Of a DNA stretch of 64,000 nt, positions 63,569-64,000 are shown piece by piece; position 1 is the first letter of the stretch; each line of letters starts with the position of its first letter. The notes below the pieces were generated by a model. That model saw nothing but the letters and a program-made list of their open reading frames with translations, made no database searches and was not told where the DNA came from. The DNA lies in NCBI GenBank assembly GCA_006738865.1, contig AP019701.1, forward strand, positions 4,971,974 to 5,035,973. The letters run 5' to 3'. The DNA is from Allostella sp. ATCC 35155 (GTDB taxonomy: Bacteria > Pseudomonadota > Alphaproteobacteria > ATCC43930 > Allostellaceae). Both the position numbers and the translations under genes were made by a program.

Positions 63569-64000
63569 CTATGCCATCCGGCTCTCGGCCAGACGCCGCG
63601 CCATCTCCGGCATCGCGTCGGCATCGACGTTGGCGAAGGCGAAGCGGATGAAATCCTCCTGGCCCGGACCGAAGGCGCTGCCCGGGACCGTGAGGATCCC
63701 CAGATCCTGTGCGAGGTGGCGCGACACGTCCTTGGCCATGCGGCCGCGATGGGGATGGCGGACATAGGCGAAATAGGCGCCGCAGCTGACCAGCTCGTAG
63801 CCGGACGCGTTGGCGCGGAAGGCGGCGGCCAATATCTCGACCCGCTGGCGCATCGTCTCGCGATTGGCCGCGACCCACGGCGCGAGATGGCCAAGGCCGT
63901 AGAGCGCCGCCTCCTGCCCGATGCGCGGGGCCGAGATGGCGACGCAGTCCATCGCCTTGGTCAGCTGCTCGATCATCTCGGGCGCTGCCGTCACCGCGCC
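63569..64000 (-). CDS. Class I/II aminotransferase, C-terminal part (5' end outside window)
   Basis: The frame is open to the window edge; 143 residues are visible. CVAISAPRIGQEAALYGL, CGAYFAYVRHP and VPGSAFGPGQEDFIRFAFA, with the substrate-carboxylate arginine in the last, match the small domain of PLP-dependent fold-type I aminotransferases. The PLP lysine lies in the missing part. Substrate not readable. Confidence 0.88.
   Translation of the reverse strand, partial: GAVTAAPEMIEQLTKAMDCVAISAPRIGQEAALYGLGHLAPWVAANRETMRQRVEILAAAFRANASGYELVSCGAYFAYVRHPHRGRMAKDVSRHLAQDLGILTVPGSAFGPGQEDFIRFAFANVDADAMPEMARRLAESRMA

Overview
The window is GC-rich (roughly 70 %) bacterial chromosome, densely packed on both strands. 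It points to an alphaproteobacterium, probably Rhodospirillales-like, though I cannot name the genus. The evidence is a circularly permuted two-piece tmRNA gene, an alphaproteobacterial SspB, an ffs-dnaX-ybaB-recR string, a RegB/RegA redox pair, a hemC-hemD-mic60-hemY block, a 1,600-residue NAD-glutamate dehydrogenase, MmcB and DUF983. I see no phage, insertion sequence, CRISPR array, rRNA or tRNA. Most of the window is core chromosome; the 5.2-18.8 kb stretch and the large repeat gene at 19-21.5 kb look accessory.

Layout. 1-5.0 kb: the end of mutY, then on the minus strand SRP RNA, dnaX, ybaB, recR, the permuted tmRNA, sspB and a NUDIX hydrolase. Tagging RNA (tmRNA) and tag adaptor (SspB) are therefore neighbours. 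5.2-5.5 kb: a small secreted protein made of seven 9-residue repeats. 5.5-18.4 kb: a peptide/opine-type import and hydrolysis region. It holds two GntR regulators, two family-5 solute-binding proteins, an M81 (MlrC-like) metallopeptidase, an NTF2-fold protein, a complete dipeptide-type ABC importer (two permeases, two ATPases) and three DUF1028 paralogues. The importer is split into two divergent transcription units around a palindrome at 15614-15635.

18.4-30 kb: an acetyltransferase, a large RTX protein with a predicted seven-bladed propeller, NudC, a lipoprotein esterase, PheA, KdsB, a membrane cytochrome c, a HisN-like phosphatase, an orphan YejA-like binding protein, another acetyltransferase and UDP-glucuronate decarboxylase. 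30-36 kb: a PrpA/ApaH-like phosphatase, RegA, RegB and the late cobalamin genes cobT, cobS, cobC-like and cobU/P. 36-40 kb: the haem genes hemC, a hemD-mic60 fusion and hemY. 40-45.6 kb: GST, an acetyltransferase, a DUF350 / glutathionylspermidine-synthase-like / DUF1190 module, proline iminopeptidase and rpoH, whose ribosome binding site lies inside a perfect hairpin.

45.8-55.4 kb: thrS, a NifU-like scaffold, a PuuE-type allantoinase, an anion permease, a fatty-acid-hydroxylase-family protein, gmhA and hldE (heptose for LPS), DUF983, mmcB and a phospholipid-methyltransferase-like gene. 55.6-64 kb: the large NAD-GDH, a MocR regulator with a PNPOx-like neighbour, a VOC protein, an acetyltransferase and the C-terminal part of an aminotransferase cut by the window edge.

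Most interesting points: the DUF1028/ABC/M81 region, in which one DUF1028 copy has an N-terminal extension; the seven-repeat small secreted protein; the SD-sequestering hairpin of rpoH; the HemD-Mic60 fusion with an internal ribosome binding site; and the ssrA-sspB pairing with a short tag.
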